From assembly GCA_032207245.1 (NCBI GenBank), contig CM063499.1, forward strand, positions 85,244,387-85,308,386: DNA of 64,000 bases. The letters run 5' to 3'. Positions 13,980 through 29,100 of this stretch are shown in pieces. Below the pieces are notes generated by a model that saw only the letters and a list, made by a program, of their open reading frames with translations, had not been told where the DNA came from and did not search any database. Positions within the stretch are counted from its first letter, which is position 1. Each line of letters opens with the position of its first letter. The position numbers and the translations under genes are program-made. Source of the DNA: Pardosa pseudoannulata. Lineage: Eukaryota > Arthropoda > Arachnida > Araneae > Lycosidae.

Positions 13980-16900
13980 TTTGACCAGTAATTATCACCT
14001 GTACTGGCATTCTTAGAACCAGTTTTGGACAAGTTTAACTCTGAACTTACAAAACCAGAAAGTTCGGAGAGTACAGTGAAAACTGATAGGAAATCACGTT
14101 ATGACGGCGGTTCGTGTAGATGGAGAAATTGATCAGGTTCCAATAATTTAAAATTTAAGGAGTTTAGGGACCTTTGACAAAAATTAAGTAGTTTTAAGGG
14201 CCTTTAAAAATGAGAGCTAAAATTAAGGAGTTCTTAAGGACCATGGGAACCCTGTAACAGATTTTTTTTTCTTCAAATAATAACAGAAATATGAATTTTT
14301 ATAAAAATATTTCTGAGTATATTTTGAGAATATTTTTTAACAAGTATTATATTATTTCTGTTATTACTATTTTGGAAAAAAAAAAAAAAAAGAATTCATC
14401 TGCTAAGCAAACACAAAATAGTTTTTGGCTGAAAATGACCCCTGCCACAGTTTTAGTGTAAAATAACGACAAGCATTCAATTCCTTTAACTAGCGTAACA
14501 AATATGCTCTCTTAAGTATTGCTAGTACTTTCATCATATTCAATGAAAACAGCATATTTTTTACAGCTTTTACTTTTAGTTGCAGTTGCAAGTTCTCAAA
14601 TACTCATCCCTAATAATTTCTAACACTAAAAATCATAAATGACCCATGCATTTTCAGTACCTACTTGCAGTATGCTGTCGAAGTAGCCAACCAAATTTCA
14701 ACCTGTTTTTTTGCGATTTGGGGTTTAGCATATTGCATCACATAAATTTTGGGGTTATTTGAGAGTCAAAGAGAACATGCTTAATAAAAACACTAGCTTT
14801 GATGCTTTATCCACTTCTAATGGGTTACGAAGGCTAGAATGAACAATATCAAGAGAAGAAAACTGTCTTTCCATTTTAGCAGATGAAGCCACAGCTTGTT
14901 ATTAGGTAGACAAACTGAATTCCAAGTTTTGTAATACTCTCTTTACCTCCCATTACATAAAATGAATTCCACCAGTCATAACTAGTTATTGTACCTAACC
15001 CTACTACATACTTTCTGATAACAACCCCTAAATTCTTGGAAAACATATGCTATCTATTTACACTTATTTACTTATTGGTATTTCTGTGCTGACTGATTCC
15101 CAATTCTCCTGTCTTTGGAATATGGGTTTTAAAAAAGAAGTGACAAAAAAATGATTTAAATCATGCTAACCCTGAGTTACAGTATTATATAATTAAATGA
15201 TTTATGTTAGTCTCATAAAAAAATGTTTTGATTACATATTTTATTACACAATGTTTAAGTATAATTAAGTTTATAGCATTAATTCCACTTGTATTAAGAA
15301 GTTATGCTCATTTTAGTACATAATTTTAGCATTGTCTTAATCAAGTAGTTATGTTTATTTTAATCTTTATTCATATGCTCTTAGTAGTATGTTCAAATTA
15401 TATCAATTATAAATTTCTATCCACTCTGTAAAAGCTTTTATGGTGTTTTATTACGTAAATGATCTGTATAATGATTAGAACTTAAAATGTTAGTACTACA
15501 GATTACGTAAAAGTGTTTTTAAGAAACTTATGTGAAACTTCAAAATGCTTATGTACCAACTTGGAATACATTTTATAACTTTGTTATATTAATTTAAAAT
15601 ATTGTTAATTTAAATGTTTGTTTTCCAAAGTATGTTAGAAGAATGTGCTTCAAGAAAATCTTTAATTTCTAATGTAAAATTGTGGTTTTATCAAATAAAG
15701 TTCAGGTATGCTTGGCATGTTTAAAAAATTCTGGTATTTTTTTTTTTTTTTTTTTTTTGGGGGGGGGGGGGAAGTCTGTTATCCAGGTAAGTTTCATCAT
15801 GAATTTATTTTTCACTTGTTTTTTTTCTCCGCCAAGATGATCTATACTTTATCTCAGCTCATACATACAAGGTATATAATGCATATACTCCTTTGTCTTG
15901 CCCTCTTAGGAATCAATAAGCATTTTTTCCCAGTTTGGAAGCCAACAAGAGCATCAGTACATGTCATTATTGACATGTTTATGAAATTTTGGAATCTTTT
16001 TGCTATTTTGGCATGGTTATTATACAGATATGACTCAACATATATTTATTGTTTAATTTTTTGAGGTTTTTCTCAGCCAAAATGATCTATACGACATCTG
16101 TCCCGCAAATTCATATGTAAATTGACTGCCACCCCAAAAATTTAAAAAAAAATCTTGGCATATACACAGAAATATATCTTTTTAATACAGATATAGACAG
16201 ATAAAAATTTAAAAAATGGAAACAAACTAGGTTTTAACTTACTCTGACTACAGTGCCGAACTGGGCTTCTGCAGCTTCCATACAATTCATAGACATTGCA
16301 TATAAGCCCTAAAATTACAAATGGAACAAAAAGTGTTATCAAAATAATTTAGCATCTACTTTTAAAGACTCAAATACTCAGGGACTGTATCTTAAGTACA
16401 ATAATTTATAAATTCATTCTTACAAATTTTTATGAGGTATTAATTTTCCAAACGCTGTTAAAAATAAATGATTTTAAAAGTGGTAAATGGAACTAAACAT
16501 CAGTAAATTCATACTTATCCTCTTATACTTAGGTGTTGATTAGGTACATTTTAACCCTCTGACTGCTTATCCCGCGATTTCCACGGGCAATTCAAATGTA
16601 GCAAAATTTGCTCATCCCGCGATTTTCACGGGCATGTGTTTTTCTTCCTTTATTAATCCTTAATTTCACAAGATGTTTTTTCAAATATCAATTAAAAGTA
16701 TATTTAAATAAATAATAACAATAATAATAATTATTAATAATAATAATATGTAATATATATAATATATTTAATATATTATATATTATCGATAACAATGTAT
16801 ATTTATTATAAAGATTTTATTTATTTGATTGTTCGTTGTAGCAGACATAGCCAAGTTAAAATAAATTTATATACAGTATTAGACATTTAAGTAGGTAATA

Positions 16901-17104
16901 AATAGAATTTTATGACTAGAATTATATTTATATTAGATAATAGAATTATAGATAGTATGTCATGAATAGAAATTAACTGTGTTTCAATTGAAATTTATAA
17001 AAAAAATTTTATGTGATAACATCTGAAATTAGTTTTGGAAAAGCTTAGTTTCTCATGATAAAAGTCAACTGTTCTAGAAAAAAAAATTAGTATTTCAATT
17101 CTCC

Positions 17105-17149
<45 letters not shown>

Positions 17150-20100
17150 TAAACTATGTAACAAAAAATACTCAGTTTTTAAATAGATCTCGGTTTACAA
17201 ATTGAGCAGTCAGAGGGTTAATTTAATTTGAATTTATTCCTGCAATCTACAAGGCCATTTCCCTTTGCTTTTAAAATAAAAACTAAATTAGATCTCCACA
17301 GAAAAATAAGGTCATAAAACAACTGATTTAGCAGATAGCCATAGATAGAGAGTTTATTTAATAGAATGGTTATATAAAAAGTAAATTCTTTAAAATTTTA
17401 CCAGTTTTAATCATAAGCCAAATGTCTACTTTAAATTTTACTAGAAATTTTATATCTTTAATACTTAATTTATAAGATTTCTGTACAGACCATGAAAAAA
17501 GGGGGAGAAACAAACCAGCATTCACCAATTATACTAATAATAATATATCTTTAATACTTAATTTATAAGATTTCTGTACAGGTCATGAAACAAGGGGGAG
17601 AAACAAACCAGCATTCACCAATTGTACTAATAATAATATTAAGTATACAGTCACTTCTATAGACTTTGGAAAGTGAAATATTTGTAAGATAATAAACAAT
17701 AAAAATATAAAATATTAGTAATAAAAAAGGTTATTTTAAAAGATATAAAAATTGATTTACCAAAAGGGCATTTATCTGTGGCCTGTGACGAACAAATAAT
17801 CTAGGTTCTTGCCTGCAGATCTGAAGAGCATGAGAAGCCTAGATAAATTTAAAATATGTATCATGGAACAAATTACAATCCTTTAATTGTATATAAAATA
17901 TTATATTTTTTCAATATTTAGATAATACATAACAAAACTCCTGCTGTAATTCTTTATGTATTTAATCACTCACAGTTTAGCAGTTATGACACTCAGGCAG
18001 TTTATACAAGAAAATCAATTCAAGTTTCACCACTTTTATTCACCTTTTTTAAAAAAATATACTTTGCATACAAATGAACAATGTAGCATAGCATTCAAAA
18101 CCCATATAATGTAAGGCTAATTGGCTGAAGTATACAAGCTGGCAGGTAGACATGTATTTCAGTATTTCTTATTATAAAGTTAATTATGTATTAACATAAA
18201 AAAAAAGATTAAAAAAATTATATATATGAATCTTTTTGAAATCTATAATGGCAATGTTAATAACTATAGAATTACAATAATTTAAAAAAATATGATATAT
18301 ATTTACCAACATGCAAACACGTCATTTTTGAAAATCTTACAATTTTCCATATTTAGACTGAAAAAGGGTATTCGTGAGTTTATTCATAAATACATCAAAT
18401 TCCTTTGTCTGTCCATCCAACATAAATGAACATTTGACTTAAAACATAGATAACAGTAATAACAAGTCATAAAATTTTTTTTCTTGATATAGAAATCCTA
18501 TAAAATTGCTACATTGCGTACTCATATATATTTGTTTCCTCCTATTTTAAAATTAAGCAATTTAGTTTAAAGTCATAAAATAATACAGCGGACACTGCTT
18601 AATGTGATCACGGTTAATGTTATCAATCACTTATTGTTACCGAAATCACTTGGTCCTGATTTTCTTTATTAATTTGTATGTTAAAATTATCACTTTATGT
18701 GATCATTACATTGGTTGATGTTATCAGTTTACAAACTTCATTTTAACTGGTTAAGGAATATTCATAATGTATTCAGAAGGAACCCATTCTTTTCTTTTTT
18801 CCGCTGTTGTCTGAAATTTCTCCCTCTTCCACTTAGGAAAATGGGGAATGAACAAAGGAGAGGGAAATTACACATTCCAGAAATTTTTCAGATATACGCA
18901 CACCCTGCTGTTGGTCAATCATTGTCAGATAAGCAGAAAGCAACACATTCTTATCAGAACTGAGGAGCATATGCACATTTTATGCAATTCTTATGTCTTA
19001 AAGGATAATATACAGTACATAAATATAAGGTGTGTTTTTTCATTTTGTTTTGAAATTTAGTACATGTGAATTAAATGGGGGGGGGGTAAATTTATCTAAT
19101 TTTGCATATTGTTTATTGTTATCAAAATCACAGTGTCACAAACTTATCACATTAACCCTTTCGAAGGCTGTGTTAAGATTACTTCCCATTTACATGAAAA
19201 TACACTTGTCGGAAGCACAAAACCCATTATAATACATTGACCTTGCTATTATAATGATGGGAAGACTAATTTCCACTTTAGTTTTGCTCTGTCATTTATT
19301 GTTTGATCAATTGAATATAAATAACACTTTTTTTTAAAAGTCTTGAAAATGTTGTGTGAAAAATAAATTGCACACAAAAGGGTTAAGCGGAGTCCACTGT
19401 AGTATACAAATGTACAATCATGTAATTTGTTAAAAAATCCATACAATGTTCAAAATGCATAGGTTGGTATGCTGTCAATTACAGTGTGCTCATTGAGAAG
19501 AACAGAAATAGACAAAAATGTTTTGTATTCTCACAAAATTTACCATTTTTATGCCTATATTACTCTACTGGCAATTTTGTAAAAAAATAAAATAAATAAA
19601 ATATAATTATAATAATAATTTAGAATTTTTTTTTATTATGATGTAATATTGATTAATCATAATGTTTTATCCTGCACAGAAATATTTTGCCATCTTTAAT
19701 AAGTTAACTATTGTTTCCACTTCTTATCCATTTGAATTTTTTTTTTTTCAATGCAATATGAACTCATTAACTTAAAAGTTAGTAAATTACGATTGTCATT
19801 CACAACTGCCTTATTATGGTTGGTATTTCTTTTCAATATGGGAATTCATCTATTATTGCAGTATTCAAATTCAGCTCCATTAAGCTTAAAAGGAGCATGG
19901 ACTGCATTCAATACATACAACTTCTTTTTTCACACATAACTGATTGCAGTAATGTGTGAAAAAAGAAGTTATTTGTAAGCTACAGATTGGTGTCACAGCA
20001 CTATCAAAGTCACCAACTGTCACATTAGTTTGCTTTTGACAACTTTTTCAGTGAACAGATTATAGTTTCTATTTTTAGTGATGATTTAAAAGGTCTAAAA

Positions 20101-23100
20101 AAACCTTTGATGTTAACAGAAAATTTCCATAGGTAATATAACTGCCAAAATAAAAGATCAATTATCTAAAGTTTTAAAAAGATATACTAAGTAACAATAA
20201 AATGCTTCAATACCTCTTGTATTGCCAGAGTTTTATTACCCATGACAAGGCGGCACATAGCTATGTGCTCCAGTAGAAGAAGTTGAAATGAATGTAAAAT
20301 CGGATGACTGTCAATCACTAAAAAAGAAATAATTTTTAAAAATAAGAAGAAATATTTATTCTGAGCTACAGTGTAAAAACTGAATTCCAAACTTTTGCTT
20401 CGAAATAGACAACTAGAAGTTTACAGTATGATAAAATATGAAGATAATTTCAGTAGTAAAATATGTTCATCATCCTCATCACAATATCAATTAATACACT
20501 TAAATATATATAGTATTACAATATATAAACTAAAAGGTAAAAATACTTTTTAATTTTTCAATCTGCATCAATGCTTTGTCAGTATATTTCTGGGCTTTGT
20601 CCATATATCCTGCTTGCATTGAATGTAAAACAGTAACCTAAAACAGAATAAATAAATATAAGCATATTTAATTTATTGAAACTTTAAATTAAATATCTAC
20701 CCCAGTCTGTATGCACATGTGTATGTATGAATATTCATTATATTTAGTATTAGATTGAATTAAAAGATATAATTTGTAATTTTTGGAACTGAATTTATGT
20801 AATTTTTATTTCTGAAAATTTTTATGTCACTATTTTAATTATTTAAAGGATGAATTTATAAAAAATTATAAATTTAATATAGATTAAGTAAATGCACAAC
20901 AATTGCCATGATCAAAGAAACTATAACAATACATCATAAAATATGGTAAAACTGACAGTTGAATTTCTTGAACAAAGTGATAGAACCACCACACTATTCC
21001 CCTGATCTTGCTATGTCAGACTTTTGGCTACTTTTTTAATCTAAAGAAAAATCTACATGGTCGCTGTTTTCATCTCAAAGGTGAGACTTATGACATTATA
21101 GAAACACACTTTGCATCAATTCTAAGAAATAAATAGCTTGAGGTTTTTAACTTCTTGCTTGTGACAGCTGAACTTAGTTTGGGCAAAGATAATGCAGCAA
21201 TTTTGGAATGCCTGAGCTGAATTTGGGCAAGAGAAAAACCTGTATTTCAATTCCGTGAAGCCTGAAATCGGTTCATCCAATGTGTAATATATAATTTACC
21301 ATTTTCCAAATTGATAGAGATACTTTCTTGTGTAAAGTTCAGCAGTTTTGTGCCAGTTACTATTTCTTGGATACTGTAAAGGATTTGTGAAATTCAAAGG
21401 AATTTGAGGGAATTCATGACAGCTGATAGAGATAATAATATTGTTGTATTAGTTTATTATATTTATCCAGAAAATTATGTCAGTGGATTTATTTTGCTGT
21501 CATTTGAGCAAAATTACTATAATCCATTATCATTTCACATTATATGTGAAAATATTGAAAATGGTAATTAGTTTGTTAAAATTTTTTTTTTTTCAAATAT
21601 AATCTATTTCTAACATTGTGATGATAATAACAAATAAAATTAAAGAGAATATTTTTTTTTTCATTTTTACCACTCTTTATCATATATATTCCACGAGCAA
21701 GGGGTTAAAATTGCAAAAAATTTACCTACAATATGTATATTGATGTTAGAAGGGATTACTTTGAATTCTCCTTAAATTCTGAAAGTTTAAACTTGTAACA
21801 TGTAACATTACCCCAAAAATTTCAAAGTGTTCTTTGTATCATGTGATAAAGTGGGTGGAAGAAATTTTAATATCAGCAGCCCTTGACAGTTTAAAAAAAT
21901 GGGCATGCAAAGTGTGAGAAGTGTATGACAACATATACTTGTATAAAAAGCAAATACGTATGCATAAGTTTAAATACAGATGGAGGAACAAATGCGTATG
22001 AGAATTGTTAAGGAAAAAGGTTCAAGAAGGCTCATTAATTGCATACATTGAGAAGAGTACATGTAAAAACTTAAAGTACATTTTAATAATATAATCAGGC
22101 TTGTAACTGCTGAGGTACTTTCAAAAAGGTGAGAAAAGTGACAAATAATGCAGAATGAATAATTACAGATGCTATTATTAAGATCTTTCTATTTATTTTA
22201 ACTCTAGATCAAATGATTCATGCAAGACATGATTTTAGCGACAAATACAAAAAGGTTAAAAATTCTGTTTAACACAGCTCAACACTGCATTTTATTCAAG
22301 AAAATCTATAAATTAGATTTGAATACATACAATACATTAACTTTATAGTCACAATTTTCTGCATATATTAATGATGTTTTGAAATACGTACATAGCTAGA
22401 TTAGAGTATCTAAACAAAAATTGTGAAGAAAAAGAAAAAGGGAAATGTGTGCTTTGACGTAAATTACTTTAATGTATTAAATGTACATTTCAGTACAAAT
22501 GTAGATTTCAGGAACTTGTTTCATCACTAAATTCTGAAAACCATATGACTAATTACATTTTAATAAGAAAGATAAGATTAGAGCATCACATTTTTGGTCT
22601 TTTATTAAAATATTTTGTTATTAATTCAGATTTTTTTTTTCAACAACAGACTTTTGCTGAGATAGATCATGAAAAAGTGACTAAAAGTGACTGTTTACTT
22701 AAAAAAGTGACTAAAAGTGATCAATTGCAAAAAAAGTGACTAAAGGTAAGAAAAGTGACAGAATTGCAAGCCTGTATAATGAAGTACAAGGCACATCCAA
22801 AAAGTAAGTTTCCCAATGTTTTCCCCTTTAAAGTAAACGTAATTAGCGGTGTTAATTGTGCGTGCATAACAGATCTAAGATGTATTAATCATATGCCAGC
22901 TGAATAAGTCTCCATTTGTGCCAGTAGCGGGATAGCAGTGGTTGGAAATGCAAACTCTAATTCCTTCTCCTGCCGCCTGCAAGGTTCAGTCGATGATCTT
23001 GAATACACAAAGCATTGCACCAATTGAAATTCATCGTCAGCTCTCTCAGGTCTATGAGCGAAACTGACACCCAAACACAAAATTCAACGCTTAGGAGCAG

Positions 23101-26100
23101 CACTGACATTTCTGCTATGGTATCACGATGGTGGCGACAGGATCATCACAGGCAATTAGACTTGGATTTTGCACTTTAACCCAGAAACCAAGCAGCAGTC
23201 AATGCATTGGCATCATAGTAGATCTTAGGTCAGGACCAAATTCAAACAGATGCTGTCGGTATGGAAAGGGATGTGCACAGTGGTCTGGAACAGGAATGCT
23301 CGTTCCATTCACAGGCGGCAGAGTTCTACGACAGAGGGATACAAAAGTGGATTCCACAATACGACAAGTGTCTCAATTCTGGTGGTGGCTATGTTGAAAA
23401 ATAGCTGAAACATGGCTGTACTTGTTGCCAACAAATATGCCCCTGAAAGTGTGAGTTCTTTTTTTATTTTAAATAGGGAAACTTACTTTCTGGATGCACC
23501 TTGTACTAAGAAAAAAAAAAAAAAAAAAAAAAAAAAAAGGTTTTTCCTAATTTAACATCTTATACGTTAGATAGTATCAGTTACATCTAGTAACACATAA
23601 AATGTAGCCATTAAACATACCAAATAAACTAAGACACACATATGTTCTTTAGGCATCCACTGAAACATATCACCTGGATTCGTAGGGATAACTTCTGTAA
23701 TATAAAAATTAGATTTATGCAGTTTTAAATAAATCAATATTTAAAAGAAAACTTAGTAATCGCTAGTCATAATCGAAGATTTATGCCACATAAAAATGAA
23801 CGCTCTTAAAAAAAAAAAAATTATACTAGAAAATTTATTTGAATTTTATTTGAATTATTCATTTTTATTCATTTTGTATAATGATAAATATTTAGACTTT
23901 TTAGTATTTTACAGCTTTTGCCATATTGTATTCTTAAATAAATAGTTCTAATTTAGATTTCCCAAAATTTTAATAGTGCAACTAAAAACATTCTATATAG
24001 TATTAAATAGCATTTACAACGGAATGTAAAAATGAAAACAGAATCGATTTAAAACATCCACATATCTGAATTTTTAATTTTAAAGAACACGTTTAAAATT
24101 AGATTTGTAATACTGGTAAATTTTCAAATATACCCATAAATTACTCATTTTACTGGTAATTCCCAAATAAAAAATTTAGTTTTTATGTACAATATTTGTA
24201 CAGGGTAAAACCATATAATCAATGAGTGTAGAAACTGTGAGATTATTTTCTGAAGCTAGAATCTTTTGCAATTAAGTTAGGTCTTCACTAGGGCATCAAA
24301 CTTTAGACAAATTAATCTTTTTGCAAACATACTTTTTAGAAAATGTTAAGCTATAAAAACTATAAATTACACCTGTATTATTCTTTCAATTATAGCAATT
24401 TTTAATCTTTTATTAATATTTTTTATAAATTTATTAGTAAATAATTTAATACTGAATATTTTGTGGAGATTTAAACTTCTACATTAATTACTATTTAGTA
24501 TTTTGTCTTTGAATTAAAAAGACACAAGCTAAAAATTATTATATTCATTTAGTACCTGTTACAGGCTTGCAACTGCTGAGGTACTTTCAAAAAGGTGAGA
24601 AAAGTGACAAATAATACAGAATAAGTGACTAAAAAGTGACTAAACATTGAAAAAAAAAAAAGCGAATTTTTTTTCTCCTCTTGATAACAGATTCTATTAT
24701 TAAGATTTTTCTGTTTATTTTAACTCTAAATCAAATGATTCATGCAAGACATGATTTTAGTGTCAAATACAAAAATGTAAAAAATTTTGTTTAACACAAC
24801 TCAACATTGCTTTTTATTCAAGAAAATCTATAAATTAGATTTGAATACATACAATACATTAATTTTATAATCAATTTTCTGCATATATTAATGATGTTTT
24901 GAAATACGTACATAGCTAGATTAGAGTATCGAAACAAAAATTGTGAAGTAAAAGAAAAAGAGAAATGTGTGCTTTGAAATAAGTTACTTTAATGTATTAA
25001 ATGTACATTTTAGTACGAATGTAGATTTCAGGAACTTCTTTACGACTTTTTAAAATCACTAAATTCTGGAAACCATATGACTAATTACATTTTAATAAGA
25101 AAAATAAGATTAGAGCATCACATTTTTGGTCTTTTATTAAAATATTTTGTTATTAATTCAGATTTTCTTTTTTTAACAACAGACTTTTGCTGTGATACAC
25201 CATGAAAAAAGTGACTGTTTACTTAAAAAAGTGACTTAAAGTGATCAATTGTAAAAAAAGTGACTAAAGGTGAGAAAAGTGACGGAATTGCAAGCCTGAG
25301 CCTTTTTTTGTTAGTTTTTTGGAAAATAAATCACTGCTAAACTGATATTAAAACTTTCATTCATTGAATTATTAGTAAGTTAAAAAAATAAGTGCATTTA
25401 TGCGTCCTAGTTATTATACTGTCCATATACAGGGTATCTGCCAAAATAAAATGTTTCAAATCCATGACTTTTCATGATATAGCAGATCATTTTCTTTAGT
25501 ATTATATAGTTGACCATGAATAATAGCCAAATATAACTCTATAATGTTTATATACTGTATTCCTAGAGTTAAACTTATATTTTGTGCAAAAATCTTAATT
25601 TTTATTAAAAAATATTATTATATTAATAAAATTTTAATCTACAATTTAAGAAAAAACCAGAATAATATACATTTACCCACCCATTAAGCTTTCTTGCTTT
25701 GAGTTTCCTTGGTGAACAAATTTTACTTGGTCAATAGGATAATACATAAATACCAAACTCAGTAACTTCAGCCAAATGACAAGTAGAAATAGAATAAAAC
25801 AATTCAATGCATTTTTTGTAATCTGTAGTTTAGCAGATCCATGACTTTTACTCATTTTACTTGAAAAATCAAGACTTTCCATGACAAAATTAATCCATTG
25901 TCTAAATCCATGATTTTCCCTGACTTTCCAGGTGCACGGAAACCATGCATATATAATGCTTTACAACTAATACAAATGAAAAGTAACACTTTACCTAATC
26001 AATCCTAATAAATGAATTACGGATTATTTAAACAGCTTACAGTGTCCACTTCTCTCTATACATTTAAAGCTTCTATTTTTATCTACCGAATTTTGCTTTC

Positions 26101-29100
26101 AGAGAATTTAAATGAAAAATGACTTTACAAATTTAAGCTATATAACTAAATAAATAGATTTTACCTTCATCTGCATGTAGTGAAGTGATGGTCTGAATAC
26201 CTTGTTGTAGCTGTTTTAAACAAGGTTTTACACTTTTAACCTGTATTACAATAAAATAATAGCGATTTGTAATAAACAATCATACAAACATTTGAAAACA
26301 CAAATTTTGTCAAAATACGAAAACCATTACAAAAAGAAAATTTTAATGAAGATTTTTTTGCTTACTTAAAAATATGAAATATTAAGATATATAAATAAAA
26401 ATTTTAAATTACCATATACAAATGATTAAAAAAGGTGTAAAAATCAAGAATTATTGATTAATAACTAATTATGAATTATCTTTACTGAGAAACATTTTTC
26501 TACTTAATTCATAGGCAACAACAATAAGAAAACTAATGGTTTGGTTTTGGTTTGGAGTGCTACAGTCTACTTTTTGCAACACGAGGGCTAATGAGACTGG
26601 GACCTACAGCTTAAAGCCGATTCCAAAAGGCTACGAACATCCATGCCACTGTGGAATTCGAATCCACAAACTCTGGTACCGAAGGCCAGCATGCTAACCA
26701 ATCGGCCATTGTTCGGGTAATGTGAAAACTGATGTGTATATCTGATCTTAGCATAGTTAATCTAGTAACATCCAAAACCAATTTGTAGCATGAGAAGTTA
26801 TACAGGACAGTTATACTGTTGTATAGAAGTTATACATCATCAATAGTATTTAGATAAAAAAAAAAGAAAAAAAAAAGCTTATGATAGTAATAAACATGAA
26901 ATAATAAATATTGCTCATATGCATTATATGTAATCTTTTAACTTCTAAAGATTTTTTTATTCACTCTGGTAAATATAAAATAGTTCTGAATTACACATTC
27001 ATGATAAGGAAATACTTTTTTCCTGATTTACATAACATATTGTCCCAAAATTTGTGTAACAGCATATTGCAAATTCTTAAGTTTTTCCTTTCTATCCTGT
27101 ATATTTTGCATATATTTTATTCAGGGTTCCCGGTCTTTTTCCAGACCAAAAATTAAGGACTTTCTAAGGACCAAAGCAACTTTTTATAAGGACTTACTTG
27201 AAATACACGACATAACGACATAAACCCTATTTCCTGAGGAACATATTTTAATGATTAGGAACCAGACAAGGCATGTTCAATAAATTCCCTACAATATTTC
27301 AGAATTAAGTTTTTAAAAATGCTTAAAAACGAATATAAAATAAATCTATTTGATGAAAGCTAAATTTGAAAACTGTACATCTAAAGTTTTATAAATGATC
27401 AAGCTAAAAATAAATTGTGAATAAAAACATTATAAACAGTACTTTCTGAGGGTTTAAAAATATATTATATATATATATATATATATATAAATACATACAC
27501 ACAATCATATAATATATATATATATGTATATATTGTATGCATACTAGTTGATTATACCCGACGTTGCCTGGGAAAGAAGAAAGTTTTAGACTTTCCTATT
27601 ACATTCAATGCAAGGAAAATTAAACTTCCATAAGTAACTGAAATATCTACAACACCCCACCATCCTCCATGCTTCGTTTAATTAAAATCTGCATGACCAT
27701 TAGCTATTAGGAAAGGGCAGAAGACTTTATACTTTAAACCTTTTAAGTATACAAAAGATTATTTACTAGTCAAATAAGTAACTAAGAAAAAACTGTCAAA
27801 TAAGAACACTAATAGGAAATCACACGACGATGGCATATCTCGTCGATGGAGAAATGGATCGCATTCCAATTTAAAAAATTAAGGAGTTTTTAAGGACCTT
27901 TGACAAAAATTGAGTAGTTTTAAGGGAAAGCTGAAATTAAGGAGTTCTTAAGAGCTTTTAAGGACTGTGGGAACCCTGTTATTATGTAACTGTGTTATCC
28001 AGAATTGCTCAGACTCTTTGAATATGTTATTCCTTACCAGAGAGAAATAAAGTCACATAACACATGTACAAAATTATTTTCTAAATAAAGTTCACAAATT
28101 ACAGGGGGATGAAAGAAGTGAGTTGCTGATGGTAGTTAACATCCAAGATGGCTCTGAGTACAAGGTGTTTAGTTAGTGAGCAACATTTGAGGGTATGGTC
28201 ATACATAGTCAAGGTTCTTGCAAATTAAAAAGATTTTAAAATGAACTACTGATATTTTTTGCAGAATTCTTTTAATAAATTTATCAATGAAATAGGAATT
28301 ACCTGTCCAGCAGTGAGGTAATGGCACACTTGTAACACAAGGAAAAATACTTTCAAAGCTTCTTTTTGAGCAGTACTTCCCTGCCAAGCTTCCACTAACT
28401 GCCCCGCTAGTGTGAGCACCTGGTGGACTTCTTGGAGCTTCCGATCGATCATCAGCAACTATGAACACAATTAAAATCATGGCTTTAAATTAACATTAGG
28501 GGAAAAACAGGAAAGATCATTTTGACTGCAAATGAATTTTAAAGTTTCATATCTTGCTTGTTTATTCTTTCATTTCTTGTTTATACAATAACTTTTCCTA
28601 ATTCTTCTTAATATGTAGCTAAAAATAATTGTTTATTTTTACACATTAATATTGATGTTATAACTGTGCAAGACTGTTGTCATTTTGTTTGCTGAACAAA
28701 TATCTCAGCCTATATTCTGTTTATGGTTAAATCTCTTTATCAGGGGTGGCCAAGATGTTGACCATGGTAGACTATGAAAACATTTTAGGTAGTCTGCATG
28801 ACCACCCCGATAATGACCTTGGATATTAACAATTTAATTTATGACTTAGAATTAATGAACTATTTAAAATAAAAATTTTGGAAAATTAATTTCTGAGGAA
28901 ACGTTTACAAATTGATTTTGTATTTGAAATCATACTTTGGATTGACGTATCTTTGCGAATCTGCTTTTTAGAACATGAATGCCATAAAAACCAAACATCA
29001 GTCGCATTTAACAGATGAACATTTAATTTTGTGTTTACGCATTGCAATAAGCTCGTTCCAGCCACAATATGATAAACTTGTCGCAGATATATAGTGCCAA

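Noticed and set aside
15708..16064. 118-codon open frame
   Set aside because: Begins in the T22-G13 homopolymer and has no recognisable domain; long for the region, but composition explains it.
22889..23397. Open frames on both strands around 23 kb
   Set aside because: Lie inside the deleted mariner element; its real transposase relics are in other frames.
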